This document shows positions 39,880-50,359 of a DNA stretch of 64,000 nucleotides, one piece after another; position 1 is the first letter of the stretch; each line of letters starts with the position of its first letter. The notes under the pieces are model-generated. The model was not told the origin of the DNA. It did no database searches and worked only from the letters and a program-made list of their open reading frames with translations. Origin of the DNA: Chitinophaga sancti (GTDB lineage Bacteria; Bacteroidota; Bacteroidia; Chitinophagales; Chitinophagaceae); NCBI RefSeq assembly GCF_034424315.1, contig NZ_CP139972.1, forward strand, positions 2,728,001 to 2,792,000, in the 5' to 3' direction. Position numbers and translations under genes: made by a program.

Positions 39880-42669
39880 TTAGTAGTTAAATAACTGTTG
39901 TATCGGAATAATAAAGGTAAAACGATCCTTTGCATTGTCTGCCGGATCCCTGTCAAACAAATGACTATACCTGAATCCAAAAGAGAAAGGCAGTACATTC
40001 CCGATCTTAGTATCAAAAAAGACCTCTGTACCTGCTGATGTATATTGGTTATGTGAATTATTTAAGTAATTGTAAGACCTACTATAATCATAGAACAGGT
40101 TCGCCCTCACCCGCATAAAATACAACAACTGCCCAAAACCCCAATCAGGATAAGCGATCGGAAAATGGTAGTTCAGGCCTAGCTTATACACCCATTTGTA
40201 ATAGGGCTTATTATACCCCCTTGCATAGGAAAAATTATCAGAAAAGGAATAATTGCGCATCGTATCCCGCTGCTGAAACGCCGCCTGCAGGATCAGGTTG
40301 TGGTTCTGGCTCAGACCAGGTAAATACAGGTCAAATCTGCCATAAAACTGCTCGGCAAAGAGATGATCCAGGGAATGGTTGTAAGACAGCAGTAAGTACT
40401 GGCCAAAGTGCGTAAACAGGTTCTGTGTTGCTTTTTTCCTGGCATTATAAAACACAAAGGAATTACCAAGATATTGTAAGGATGGATGCAGGAACTTAAA
40501 ATTTCCCTGCGGGTAACGCTCCAGGTAGTGATACATGGATGAGAAGGAAATACTCCGGCTATACATCCCCCTGGATAAGGTCAAAGGAATCGTGATTCCA
40601 CCATGTACGTCCATTTCATTCCAGTACAAGCGGCCCCTGTTCCCATACAGATCTGAACGATTAAAGGTATAGGTAGCACCGCCCTGCAGATATGGGAACA
40701 GCGCACCATAAATTAAGTTGCCGCTCAATGCAGAACTACCTTCATTCCTGTTGTAAGTATAGCCTAAAGTAGTAGATGCAGTATTCAGGATATTGTCTCC
40801 ATAGATCGTCAGACTATAATCGGGATCATTGAAACTGGGCAACCAGCTATGCAGGTTAATCAGCTTCGTGCTCTTCCTGTAAGCGGTAATCTTGTAATCC
40901 TTGTCCGGCACCGTAGAGAGGATATCTCCACCTTCCTGGAAATCGGGTCTGAGCCATTTGCTGTGATAGTTTACGCTGGCATCTATCGGTTTCCAGGTGA
41001 TGCTGTCTGTATACAACTGGTACCCTTTGGAGGTAAACCCGCTAAACACTACACCCCTATCTTCCACAGTTCCATGTAGTACGCCATTGTCATGATTGGT
41101 CACCTGGTGAAGCTGTTTGTCAGCAAGCGTGAGTGCGTAAATATTATCTACATCTTTATAGCTGGCGGTGTAGTAAATCGTATCGTGCTGTACATTCGGA
41201 ATGCTCAGCATGTTAAAGCTGAAAGGGGTCAGCAATTCAGTTTCACCACTGCTGATGGATTGCCAGACCATGGCCATCTCCCCTTTCACATTACGTACGG
41301 CACTGATGATATGCTGCTCATCTGCAGAGAATTTCGGGTAGGTGTAATACCAGTTTTGCGGATTGGGCAAGGTCGCAATCACCTTTCCATTTGCAGCATC
41401 CAGCAGCTGCAGGCCAAAGTTCTGTGAGGATAAAGAATAGGCGGCAATGATCTTTGTACCCTCTGCATTGATATCTGGCGAGAAATAGCGGGTACCTTTT
41501 GTGAGGGTTTTCTTCTTCCCTGTGGCCCTGTCATACAGTTTGATCACTGAGTAATCTTTCCAGCCCCAGCGCGGATCGTAACGGGCTTCAGTCCATACCA
41601 GGCGGCCATTCTTATACCCGAAGTAATCATCGAACTGTATACCAGGTCGTGTCACTAAATCCTGATGGCCGGTGCTGTCAATTATGTAAAACCCGGCTAC
41701 TGTTTTGTATGAATCTTTATAGACGATCCATTGTCCGGGTTGAATGGTGTAAATGTATTTATAGTTGGTAACGGTACGCGGTGCTTTGATCAATGTGGCA
41801 CCGGGAACAGCAGAATCCTTTGCATAGTTGTTCCAATCCGCCTGGCATTCATCCAGCATTTTGTGATAGAAGCCGACTACATTTTCACCGGTGTGTTTTT
41901 TCATACTGCGGCTCATGGGGTAAAACAATCCTCTGTATCGTACAGCGTCTGTTGTAATGTCTTTCCAGCACATGCGGCCGTAGTGCTCACGACCATACAT
42001 ACTCATCAGGTAACCCAGGGGATAATGATTCGGCGTATAGTCTACGTAAGAACCATTCCGCATTTTCATGTAAGAGTAATTCCTGTTTTCGAGAGACAAT
42101 GCGCGGAAGCCGTCAAAGAAAGAAGGTAGTCTGCCCCTGCCCTGGCTACTGAGTGCTGTTTCCATCGTCACCGCATCACCTTCCCAGAACCAGTTAGGCA
42201 CTGCAATACTTGTGGCTGCAGCTAGGCCCATTTGTCCGAATATATAAGAAAGAACTTTTGAGGCGCCCTGATCAAAATTGCTGTTCTGCAATACGTGCCT
42301 GTATTCATGAATGGATAACTGTTCTTCCCATTTCAGGGATCCCAGGTCCGGATTGGGCGGAGGATTGAGGTAAAACTCTGAGCGGAAAGGGCCGAGTGCC
42401 ACATAGCCATTGGATTCCAGGGTCTGGTTCTGTAATACAATGTTTACTTTCCTCTTTCTGTTACCAATAGAACCACGAGTATTTGCGTCCAGGTAATTAA
42501 CAATATTGGCCACCCGGCGACCTTGTTTTTCAAGGCCTGCGGGGAAGATCACACGAACAGTATCCGTGTTGATCTGGTGCCATTTCAGCGAAGGTGGGTT
42601 TCCGCCAAACACCTGCGCGAACAAGCTGGCAGGGAATAGTATCAGCAGGAGATACGCGAATAATCTCAT
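39880..42669 (-). CDS. Exported gluzincin-like peptidase / beta-propeller / outer-membrane barrel protein
   Basis: A 929-residue protein. The ATG at 42669 is chosen because it gives a signal peptide (MRLFAYLLLILFPASLFA before QVF); an in-frame extension upstream has no signal. Residues 30-260 contain a zinc-peptidase site, HEYRH at 121-125 and a downstream Glu in WFWEGDA (E163), the HExxH...E pattern of gluzincins. Residues about 330-600 have repeated TolB-like propeller strands (YFSPDINAEGTKIIAAYS, YPKFSADEQHIISAV). The last 270 residues alternate like an outer-membrane barrel and end in IIPIQQLFNY. The physiological role is unknown; surface proteolysis is the plain guess. Confidence 0.8.
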   Translation of the reverse strand: MRLFAYLLLILFPASLFAQVFGGNPPSLKWHQINTDTVRVIFPAGLEKQGRRVANIVNYLDANTRGSIGNRKRKVNIVLQNQTLESNGYVALGPFRSEFYLNPPPNPDLGSLKWEEQLSIHEYRHVLQNSNFDQGASKVLSYIFGQMGLAAATSIAVPNWFWEGDAVTMETALSSQGRGRLPSFFDGFRALSLENRNYSYMKMRNGSYVDYTPNHYPLGYLMSMYGREHYGRMCWKDITTDAVRYRGLFYPMSRSMKKHTGENVVGFYHKMLDECQADWNNYAKDSAVPGATLIKAPRTVTNYKYIYTIQPGQWIVYKDSYKTVAGFYIIDSTGHQDLVTRPGIQFDDYFGYKNGRLVWTEARYDPRWGWKDYSVIKLYDRATGKKKTLTKGTRYFSPDINAEGTKIIAAYSLSSQNFGLQLLDAANGKVIATLPNPQNWYYTYPKFSADEQHIISAVRNVKGEMAMVWQSISSGETELLTPFSFNMLSIPNVQHDTIYYTASYKDVDNIYALTLADKQLHQVTNHDNGVLHGTVEDRGVVFSGFTSKGYQLYTDSITWKPIDASVNYHSKWLRPDFQEGGDILSTVPDKDYKITAYRKSTKLINLHSWLPSFNDPDYSLTIYGDNILNTASTTLGYTYNRNEGSSALSGNLIYGALFPYLQGGATYTFNRSDLYGNRGRLYWNEMDVHGGITIPLTLSRGMYSRSISFSSMYHYLERYPQGNFKFLHPSLQYLGNSFVFYNARKKATQNLFTHFGQYLLLSYNHSLDHLFAEQFYGRFDLYLPGLSQNHNLILQAAFQQRDTMRNYSFSDNFSYARGYNKPYYKWVYKLGLNYHFPIAYPDWGFGQLLYFMRVRANLFYDYSRSYNYLNNSHNQYTSAGTEVFFDTKIGNVLPFSFGFRYSHLFDRDPADNAKDRFTFIIPIQQLFNY

Positions 42670-42756
42670 AACATTTGTAGGTATAGACTGACAATATACA
42701 TAATTATTGCGGTAAGCCATAAGGCCATTCGATGAGATGAGACATCCAGTAGTTAA

Positions 42757-42799
42757 ATCAAAAATGGTTTCACCTGACAGGTGAAACCATTTAAATCTT
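42757..42799. terminator. Terminator between sdaA and the barrel gene
   Basis: Fourteen-base arms AAATGGTTTCACCT (42762-42775) and AGGTGAAACCATTT (42779-42792). T-rich sequence follows in both directions; the minus-strand use (end of the serine dehydratase gene) is the relevant one. Confidence 0.82.
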
Positions 42800-42826
42800 T
42801 TTTCCATTCAATGAGGGCAGGCCCTA

Positions 42827-44257
42827 CTAGCATTCCGGTAAGCTAATCGGAATATTCACGGCCAGGCCGCCATCAGACGTCTCCTTATACTTACTGTTCA
42901 TATCCAGCGCAGTCTCCCACATCGTTTTCACCACTGCATCCAGCGATACCTTTGCCAGTTCAGGATTACTCTGCAATGCTAACTGCGAAGCTGTAATGGC
43001 TTTGATAGCCCCCATGGTATTCCGTTCAATACATGGCACCTGAACCAGGCCCCCGATCGGATCGCAGGTAAGCCCCAAATGGTGTTCCATCGCTATTTCT
43101 GCAGCCATCAATACCTGTCGCTGAGAGCCCCCCATACATTCTGTGAGCGCTGCCGCTGCCATTGCAGAAGACACGCCTATTTCGGCCTGACACCCACCCA
43201 TGGCGGCTGAGATAGTAGACCGTTTTTTAAAGATGCTCCCTATTTCAGAAGCGGTCAATATAAACTGGAGAATTTTGTCTTCATTATAGCCATCACAGAA
43301 AGTGATGAAGTACTGCAACACGGCAGGAATCACCCCCGCTGCACCATTGGTCGGCGCCGTTACCACCCTGCCAAAACTGGCGTTCTCCTCATTCACGGCA
43401 AGGGCAAAGCAACTCACCCAGTCCAGTGTATAGGCAAAATGGTTACCACCCTGCCGGATTGCCTGGATCCAGCTATCATAATCTGTATAGGTGCTCCCTT
43501 TCAGCAATTTCTTATTCAGGGCGGCAGCTCTGCGGGCTACTTTCAGGCCACCTGGCAATTCGCCGGATGTATGGCAGCCCCTGAAGGTACATTCTTTCAT
43601 CACCCGCCAGATGTTCAGCACCCCTTCACGGGTAGCAGCTTCTGATCGCCAGGCCTGTTCATTTTCCATCACCAGTTCAGAAATGGAATACCCGGTTTTG
43701 ATACAGAATTGCAGCAGCTGCCTGGCCGTATCAATCGGGAATGGCAGATCTACCTGCGATGCAGCACCAGCAGCCACTCCTTCTTTTACGACAAAGCCAC
43801 CTCCGATAGAATAATAGGTGCTTGCCTGCTGGGTGCCGTCCTCAAAAGTCACCAGGAAAGTCAGGGCATTCGGGTGGAAAGGCAGGGATTCCTCGTAGAG
43901 GAAATTGATGTCTTCCAAAGGATTGAATGTGACCAGCTTTTCGCCACCAACTAACATGGTTTTGCTGCGGCGGATGTCATCCATTTTCTCATTGATCTTA
44001 TTCACGTCGAAGGTCACGGGGTCATCTCCACACAAGCCCAGCTGTATGGCAATATCAGTACCGTGTCCATGGCCGGTTTTGGCCAGGGAACCATAGAGTA
44101 AAACACTAACATGCTGTATTGCTGAAATTGGCCGGCCGGCTGCCTTGATTTCGGCCAGGAATTGTAAAGCTGCCCGCCAGGGGCCTAAGGTGTGAGAGCT
44201 TGAAGGACCGACGCCTATTTTGAAAATATCAAAAACGGATATGCATTCGTGTGCCAC
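42827..44257 (-). CDS. sdaA: L-serine ammonia-lyase (iron-sulfur type, single chain)
   Basis: A 476-residue enzyme converting L-serine to pyruvate and ammonia. The beta-type N-domain has the [21 protein letters not shown] motif. The catalytic alpha part has [30 protein letters not shown] and TSDGGLAVN, which supply the cysteines for the 4Fe-4S cluster. No ATG lies near the start. A GTG at 44257 is chosen because the promoter TATTTTTG (44283-44276, minus strand) lies just upstream and rules out the earlier TTG and GTG. Confidence 0.93.
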   Translation of the reverse strand: MAHECISVFDIFKIGVGPSSSHTLGPWRAALQFLAEIKAAGRPISAIQHVSVLLYGSLAKTGHGHGTDIAIQLGLCGDDPVTFDVNKINEKMDDIRRSKTMLVGGEKLVTFNPLEDINFLYEESLPFHPNALTFLVTFEDGTQQASTYYSIGGGFVVKEGVAAGAASQVDLPFPIDTARQLLQFCIKTGYSISELVMENEQAWRSEAATREGVLNIWRVMKECTFRGCHTSGELPGGLKVARRAAALNKKLLKGSTYTDYDSWIQAIRQGGNHFAYTLDWVSCFALAVNEENASFGRVVTAPTNGAAGVIPAVLQYFITFCDGYNEDKILQFILTASEIGSIFKKRSTISAAMGGCQAEIGVSSAMAAAALTECMGGSQRQVLMAAEIAMEHHLGLTCDPIGGLVQVPCIERNTMGAIKAITASQLALQSNPELAKVSLDAVVKTMWETALDMNSKYKETSDGGLAVNIPISLPEC

Positions 44258-44275
44258 TAGTAGTTGTAATTTCAC

Positions 44276-44283
44276 CAAAAATA
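44276..44283 (-). promoter_or_regulatory. -7 element of the serine dehydratase gene
   Basis: A perfect TATTTTTG on the minus strand; predicts a start of transcription about 12 bases before the GTG codon at 44257. The -33 side is weak. Confidence 0.55.
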
Positions 44284-44382
44284 ACGCATTCCAACAAGGA
44301 TTTAAGCGCTACAGCTGGCACAAATTACATAAGTATGATAATGCGTTTGGGGTAATTAAGCAGAAGCTGATCAATAATAGCC

Positions 44383-44728
44383 GTGAAGATCTGAAAGCTA
44401 TCGGAGACATTATTTCATTTAAAAAGCGGTGAAGTACTGAAAGCTATCGGAGACATTATTTAGTTATGCTTTCATTTAAAAAGCTGTGAAGTGCTGAAAG
44501 CTATCGGAAACATTATTTAGTTATGCTTTCATTTAAAAAGCTGTGAAGTGCTGAAAGCCATCGGAGACATTATTTAGTTATGCTTTCATTTAAAAAGTGG
44601 TGAAGCTGTGAAGTGCTGAAAGCCATCGGAGACATTATTTAGTTATGCTTTCATTTAAAAAGTGGTGAAGCTGTGAAGTGCTGAAAGCCATCGGAGACAT
44701 TATTTAGTTATGCCTTCATTTAAAAATT
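44383..44728. repeat. Tandem array of six copies of a 46-65 bp repeat
   Basis: Copies start at 44383, 44429, 44486, 44543, 44608 and 44673, with lengths of 46, 57, 57, 65, 65 and about 56 bases. Each begins GTGAAGTGCTGAAAGC, contains ATCGGAGACATTATTTAG, and ends with a TTTCATTTAAAAAG stretch. The first copy lacks AGTTATGCTT and is the most divergent; the 65-base copies carry an extra eight bases close to GTGAAGCT. The right copies are the most alike, which suggests growth of the array from that side. The 507-base spacer 44258-44764 holds nothing else but the sdaA promoter. Confidence 0.9.
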
Positions 44729-44764
44729 GAAACCTGCTAAGTGTGCGAACCATGGATAAAATAA

Positions 44765-45247
44765 TCATTTAAAATCTACTACCTCTACAGTGCAAACCTG
44801 TACGGTATTGGCCGGGATATTCCCTACAGGAACATCTCCGAATCCAAGCCTGCTTGGAATAATCATAAAGATAGCACCACCTTTCCCTATTTTACGAAGC
44901 CCAATCTGCCAGCCAGCGATGTGGTCTTTTAGTCGGCGGCCATCAAAATCTGTGGAACCGAAACTGGCATCCAGCAGGGTATCTTTCAGGTTATTGCGGG
45001 TGTAGATAAGGGTAGGCACAGAATTAAGCGTCATAATCTGGCTGGAGTCTCCCTCATAAATGATCTGATAGTAAAGGCCACTGGAATCCCTGATCATTTC
45101 CAGGCTATGCGCAAAAATATAGGATTGTATAGCGTAATCCTGGGCGCTGGTTCCGGTCGGACTGCGGACAAACAGGTCGTCATCTGTCGATGCAGAGCAG
45201 GCAGGCAGGCACAGTAAAAAAAGGATAGATTGTAAAAATAGCTTCAT
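44765..45247 (-). CDS. FKBP-type peptidyl-prolyl isomerase lipoprotein
   Basis: A 160-residue protein with a lipoprotein signal (CLPACSAS, Cys at residue 17). The C-terminal half is an FKBP-like domain (GWQIGLRKIGKGGAIFMIIP, then SRLGFGDVPVGNIPANTV), the standard signature with a drop of some active-site aromatics. It would act as a periplasmic or surface folding helper. Its 3' end runs into the tandem-repeat array with no hairpin terminator visible. It follows the STN-barrel gene by 92 bases on the same strand. Confidence 0.87.
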   Translation of the reverse strand: MKLFLQSILFLLCLPACSASTDDDLFVRSPTGTSAQDYAIQSYIFAHSLEMIRDSSGLYYQIIYEGDSSQIMTLNSVPTLIYTRNNLKDTLLDASFGSTDFDGRRLKDHIAGWQIGLRKIGKGGAIFMIIPSRLGFGDVPVGNIPANTVQVCTVEVVDFK

Positions 45248-45339
45248 GCTTATATAACGCGATTTCTGAAGCTAAAGTTACAAACCTTACAGCTAAAAGA
45301 CGAGCTGGCAGGGATGAAAAATTGGGCTGGTACCCCAGG

Positions 45340-46512
45340 TCACTTCCTTCTTAAATTATAGAACAGGGATATGCGGGCACCTATCCAGGATGTTTGTTGC
45401 CCATTATTGGTGACGGCGCTGATCTTAGTACGATAAAGGGCTTTACCATAACCGAAATAATTTGATTCGGCTGGCACACTGCTTAAGGAAGAATCCCCTG
45501 ATTTTTTCAGTGTTGAATAGTTCAGTTCCAGTTGTAGCTGCAGGCGGCCACTCATTGTTGTTGACCAGGATAAACCATAGGAGTTTAAGCGTTCAAGAAT
45601 TTTAGTTGCAGGCTTTATCGTATCGGAATAATTTCTTGAAAAGGTACCGGTGGTAAACTCAGCATGCAGGGCATTATCTTCATCCAGCGGCACACGTATA
45701 CCGGCTCCGTACCTGATGCGCATACCTCTGGAGGAGAAACCCAGGGAGCCTATCCCGTATACATACTGAATACCGGCTTTTGCAGTGGCACTGAGATACA
45801 CAATATCGTTTGCCGTAACACCTATTGCTGCCAGTGGAGAGGTCCATCCTGGTAGCTCAAAATGTCTGCTTTCTTTTTTTGAAATTCTGTTTGCGTTGAG
45901 GGGGTTTTGTTCCCTGCTTGCTACCTGAACCAGCTTTACATGCATGGCTGGTGGCGTGACCTTGTAGTCAGTGTGAAGCGACGTCAGTATCAATACCGGG
46001 GAGCTTGCTATGGGCAGGCCTTCTGAAATGTTTACAGCAGTAGCAGGTCGTTCTTTTGGGGAACTGGGTTTTACTACTTTAGTGAATGGTTTGGCTGAAG
46101 TATGACCAGCCTTATTTGCGGGCTTTGCTACCTGGATATTTTCAGGTTTATTCACCGGTACACTATCAATTTTCTTCACCGGCTTATAATCGGTAAACAA
46201 AATATGGTCGCCCAGAATTTTATAATTCAGGCCTACCTGTGCCTGTACTTCCTTCATCACATCTTCCAGTTTCCATTTACCGGGTTTCAGGTGCACATAC
46301 TTTTTCAGGGAGGTATTCTGCATATTCAGGGAATACGCTACACCGGTCTGGGCAGCAATGGTCTTTGCCAGCCCGGGTATATCCATGGATGAACGTGTGA
46401 CAGTAATGACACGTTGAGTTAACTGGGCATACAGTGGTAGATAGAACAGGATTATAACGCTACAGCATAGCAGGAATTTAGGCTTCCGCTCCAGGATATA
46501 TTTCATCAGCAT
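45340..46512 (-). CDS. STN-domain protein with a C-terminal barrel-like region
   Basis: A 390-residue protein. A signal segment lies at about 12-30 (FLLCCSVIILFYLPLYA before QLT). Residues 34-110 form a secretin/TonB short N-terminal (STN) domain (ITVTRSSMDIPGLAKTIAAQ, GKWKLEDVMKEVQAQVGLNYK). A long Pro/Lys/Ser linker (about 115-215) leads to a C-terminal region of strand-like repeats (LSATAKAGIQYVYGIGSLGF, AGIRVPLDEDNALHAEF) ending SLFYNLRRK. STN domains normally front TonB receptors or secretins and contact anti-sigma factors; a plug domain is absent here. The start could be either of two nearby ATGs. It has an ECF-type promoter. Confidence 0.72.
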   Translation of the reverse strand: MLMKYILERKPKFLLCCSVIILFYLPLYAQLTQRVITVTRSSMDIPGLAKTIAAQTGVAYSLNMQNTSLKKYVHLKPGKWKLEDVMKEVQAQVGLNYKILGDHILFTDYKPVKKIDSVPVNKPENIQVAKPANKAGHTSAKPFTKVVKPSSPKERPATAVNISEGLPIASSPVLILTSLHTDYKVTPPAMHVKLVQVASREQNPLNANRISKKESRHFELPGWTSPLAAIGVTANDIVYLSATAKAGIQYVYGIGSLGFSSRGMRIRYGAGIRVPLDEDNALHAEFTTGTFSRNYSDTIKPATKILERLNSYGLSWSTTMSGRLQLQLELNYSTLKKSGDSSLSSVPAESNYFGYGKALYRTKISAVTNNGQQTSWIGARISLFYNLRRK

Positions 46513-46530
46513 TCAAATAAGTAGATTATA

Positions 46531-46554
46531 GACAATTGCGGGTAAGGGATACCC
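46531..46554 (-). promoter_or_regulatory. Candidate ECF (FecI-like) promoter of the STN gene
   Basis: On the minus strand GGGTATCCC starts at 46554 and the TC of TTGTCTATAAT is at 46532, a distance of 22 bases. The motif and spacing match the site before the TonB receptor at 956. About 20 bases separate it from the start codon. Confidence 0.5.
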
Positions 46555-46600
46555 TTATGGGGAAGTAAAAATATTTTAAATTGAATATAACCCAAAACAA

Positions 46601-46632
46601 GAAAGCCGTCTCAAATGAATGAGGCGGCTTTC
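46601..46632 (-). terminator. Terminator of groESL
   Basis: GAAAGCCGTCTCA (46601-46613) pairs with TGAGGCGGCTTTC (46620-46632) with one wobble; T-rich sequence follows on the minus strand. Confidence 0.78.
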
Positions 46633-46652
46633 TCTTATAATAATTACCAAAA

Positions 46653-48302
<1,650 letters not shown>

Positions 48303-48342
48303 TTAAAAATTTAAGGTTTGTTTTGTGTGTGCGCCAATTGTA

Positions 48343-48624
48343 TTAAACAATTGCTAAAATGTCAGACTCACGCATGATTAAGTAATCACCACCTTCAATA
48401 CTGATCTCTGTACCGGAATATTTACCATACAGTACAGTATCACCTACTTTCACAGTAACCGGCTCATCTTTTTTACCGGGACCTGCTGCTACTACAGTAC
48501 CTCTCTGTGGTTTTTCTTTCGCAGTATCCGGGATGATGATACCACCAGCGGTCTTTTCTTCTGCTGCTGCGGGTTTCACAATCACCCTGTCAGCTAAGGG
48601 TTTAATACTTAAATCTTTTGCCAT
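48343..48624 (-). CDS. groS: Co-chaperonin GroES
   Basis: A 93-residue protein beginning [23 protein letters not shown] and containing the mobile loop ([17 protein letters not shown]). The ATG at 48624 is chosen; a longer frame upstream has a non-homologous extension. No CIRCE element is present. Instead, two CTGACAAAA direct repeats lie in the region shared with nusB. Confidence 0.98.
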   Translation of the reverse strand: MAKDLSIKPLADRVIVKPAAAEEKTAGGIIIPDTAKEKPQRGTVVAAGPGKKDEPVTVKVGDTVLYGKYSGTEISIEGGDYLIMRESDILAIV

Positions 48625-48742
48625 ATAATTATACTTTTTAAAAAGATAAGATGATTTTCTGCTCCTTGGCCCTCGATAATTGTGCCAAGGCCCCGTTCGG
48701 GTCATTTTTTCAGGATACTCCTGTTTTTCCTCCCATCGTCGC

Positions 48743-48781
48743 CTGACAAAAATGCCAATTTTTCAGCAAAAACTGACAAAA
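48743..48781. promoter_or_regulatory. Two CTGACAAAA direct repeats in the groES-nusB spacer
   Basis: Identical CTGACAAAA copies at 48743-48751 and 48773-48781 are 30 bases apart, about three turns of the helix, between divergent groESL and nusB. On the groES side a CATTTTTG (7 of 8 to the -7 consensus) overlaps the first copy. They may be operators of a stress regulator. Confidence 0.42.
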
Positions 48782-48913
48782 CATTCTAAAATGTGAGTAA
48801 GCAGCAGATTAAAAGCCTGCTAGTCAGCCTAAAGTTACAGTGGTTTTTAATCCCCCTTATCAGACTGTTACGTAAAAAGTACTCCACTATGTTCGATTAC
48901 CCATTTTTTTCAA

Positions 48914-48921
48914 TAGCTTTG
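48914..48921 (+). promoter_or_regulatory. -7 element of nusB
   Basis: A perfect TAGCTTTG, 28 bases before the ATG at 48949. Transcription would begin downstream of an earlier in-frame GTG (48793), which supports the later start. Confidence 0.55.
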
Positions 48922-48948
48922 CGCCCTCATACAGTTCTTGATTATAAG

Positions 48949-49878
48949 ATGATTAGCAGAAGAAATATCCGGGTGAAGGTCATGCAAACCCTTTATGCCC
49001 TGGAAACGATGGAGCCAGGTACTATTAAGCCAGGTACGGCTACCAGCTTACTGACCGAGAAGCTGGACCAGACCAGTCAGATCTTTACCTATTTACTTTA
49101 TTGCCTTACTCAGGTAGCGCAATATGCGGAAATAGACGCACAACAACGTGCTTCCAAGCATCTTCCCTCAGCCGAAGACCTGACCGTAAACACCAAAATT
49201 GCAGGCAACGAATTCATTTTCCAGATTATTAATGACAAAGGCTTCCAGGTAAACCTGGAAACATGGAAGCTTAAACACATACCCGAACAGGATATGCTGC
49301 GCAAGCTCTACAATATCCTTGTAGCGTCAGACAACTATCAGGAATATATTAAGGAGCCTTCCCGCAATAAAAAGACTGAAAAAGAAATTATAGAGTATAT
49401 CTATAAAGAAATCCTCTCCCAGAGCGAGCTTTTCCTACAGCACATGGAAGATACCTTCCTCCACTGGGGTGATGACGCCGAGATGATGTCTCTGTTGGTT
49501 GCCAATTACATGCACAAACCACACTTGTTCAATTTCCTTCAGCTCATCAGCAGAGAAAAACTGGAATATGCCAGGGAACTCCTGCTCACCGTACTGGATA
49601 AGAAAGAATACTGCCTGGAACTCATCAAGCCTAAACTGCAAAACTGGGATCCAGAGCGTATTGCCGCTGTAGATATGCTGCTGATGGAAATGGGTGTATG
49701 CGAATTCCTCTTCTTCCCGACCATCCCTACCAAGGTAACTATCAACGAATATATTGATCTGGCCAAAGCCTATAGTACGCCACAGAGCGGACAGTTTGTA
49801 AACGGTATTCTGGACAATATCCTGAAAGACCTGGATGCGGCCAATCAGATAAAGAAAGTAGACCGTAACAAAAAATAG
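48949..49878 (+). CDS. nusB: Transcription antitermination protein NusB (Bacteroidota long form)
   Basis: A 309-residue protein starting MISRRNIRVKVMQTLYALE, the NusB RNA-binding N-terminus, and ending with the NusB C-terminal domain (RIAAVDMLLMEMGVCEFLFF, TKVTINEYIDLAKAYSTPQSG). The usual family length is about 140; an insert of roughly 150 residues, common in Bacteroidota, separates the two parts. It joins the antitermination complex for rRNA transcription with NusE and others. Confidence 0.92.
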   Translation: MISRRNIRVKVMQTLYALETMEPGTIKPGTATSLLTEKLDQTSQIFTYLLYCLTQVAQYAEIDAQQRASKHLPSAEDLTVNTKIAGNEFIFQIINDKGFQVNLETWKLKHIPEQDMLRKLYNILVASDNYQEYIKEPSRNKKTEKEIIEYIYKEILSQSELFLQHMEDTFLHWGDDAEMMSLLVANYMHKPHLFNFLQLISREKLEYARELLLTVLDKKEYCLELIKPKLQNWDPERIAAVDMLLMEMGVCEFLFFPTIPTKVTINEYIDLAKAYSTPQSGQFVNGILDNILKDLDAANQIKKVDRNKK

Positions 49879-49879
49879 C

Positions 49880-49887
49880 TAATTTTG
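49880..49887 (+). promoter_or_regulatory. -7 element of the DUF1573 gene (leaderless start predicted)
   Basis: A perfect TAATTTTG overlapping the nusB stop and ending five bases before the ATG at 49893. Confidence 0.5.
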
Positions 49888-49892
49888 AGCCT

Positions 49893-50327
49893 ATGAAGAA
49901 GGTAGTCTATCTGCTCGCCTGCAGTACCCTCCTCCTGGGAGCCTGCGGCAGCCGCAAACAAAGTAGCGAAAAAGGTGCCGGTACAACCGTTACCGAAGTG
50001 AAATCAGGCACACCCGCTATCGCATTTGAAGAAATGGAACACGGTTTCGGCAATGTGGTGGAGGGGGAAAAAGTAGAGTATTCCTTCAAATTTACTAACA
50101 CTGGCGATGCGCCCCTGGTTATTTCAGATGCCAGCTCCAGCTGTGGTTGCACTATTCCTGACTGGCCGAAAGAACCAATTCAGGCAGGAAAAAGCAGCTA
50201 TATTAAAGTAGTGTTCAACAGCGCAGGTAAATCCGGCTTTACAGCAAAACAGATCGTGCTACACGCTAATACAAAACCAGAACTGGTACAAGGCCCGAAG
50301 ATCATTTGCACCGTAGTCAAACAATAA
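49893..50327 (+). CDS. DUF1573 lipoprotein
   Basis: A 144-residue protein with a lipoprotein signal (LLLGACGSRK, Cys at residue 18). The DUF1573 domain follows (IAFEEMEHGFGNVVEGEKVE, KFTNTGDAPLVISDASSSCG, CTIPDWPKEPI), an immunoglobulin-like beta-sandwich common in Bacteroidota. The role is not established. The gene begins 14 bases after nusB and may be read both from that promoter and from its own. Confidence 0.88.
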   Translation: MKKVVYLLACSTLLLGACGSRKQSSEKGAGTTVTEVKSGTPAIAFEEMEHGFGNVVEGEKVEYSFKFTNTGDAPLVISDASSSCGCTIPDWPKEPIQAGKSSYIKVVFNSAGKSGFTAKQIVLHANTKPELVQGPKIICTVVKQ

Positions 50328-50359
50328 TAAACTAACAACAACAAATACAAACATTTACG

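Noticed and set aside
44220..44432. 70-codon plus-strand frame ending in the first tandem repeat unit, as an active gene
   Set aside because: Its first part overlaps the serine dehydratase promoter and start; the end may be a remnant of a lost gene, as noted in the repeat finding, but it has no evidence of function.
44383..44728. CRISPR array
   Set aside because: Units are contiguous without unique spacers and vary in length; no cas genes are nearby.
48625..48948. CIRCE heat-shock element at groESL
   Set aside because: The TTAGCACTC-N9-GAGTGCTAA palindrome was looked for and is not present in the spacer.
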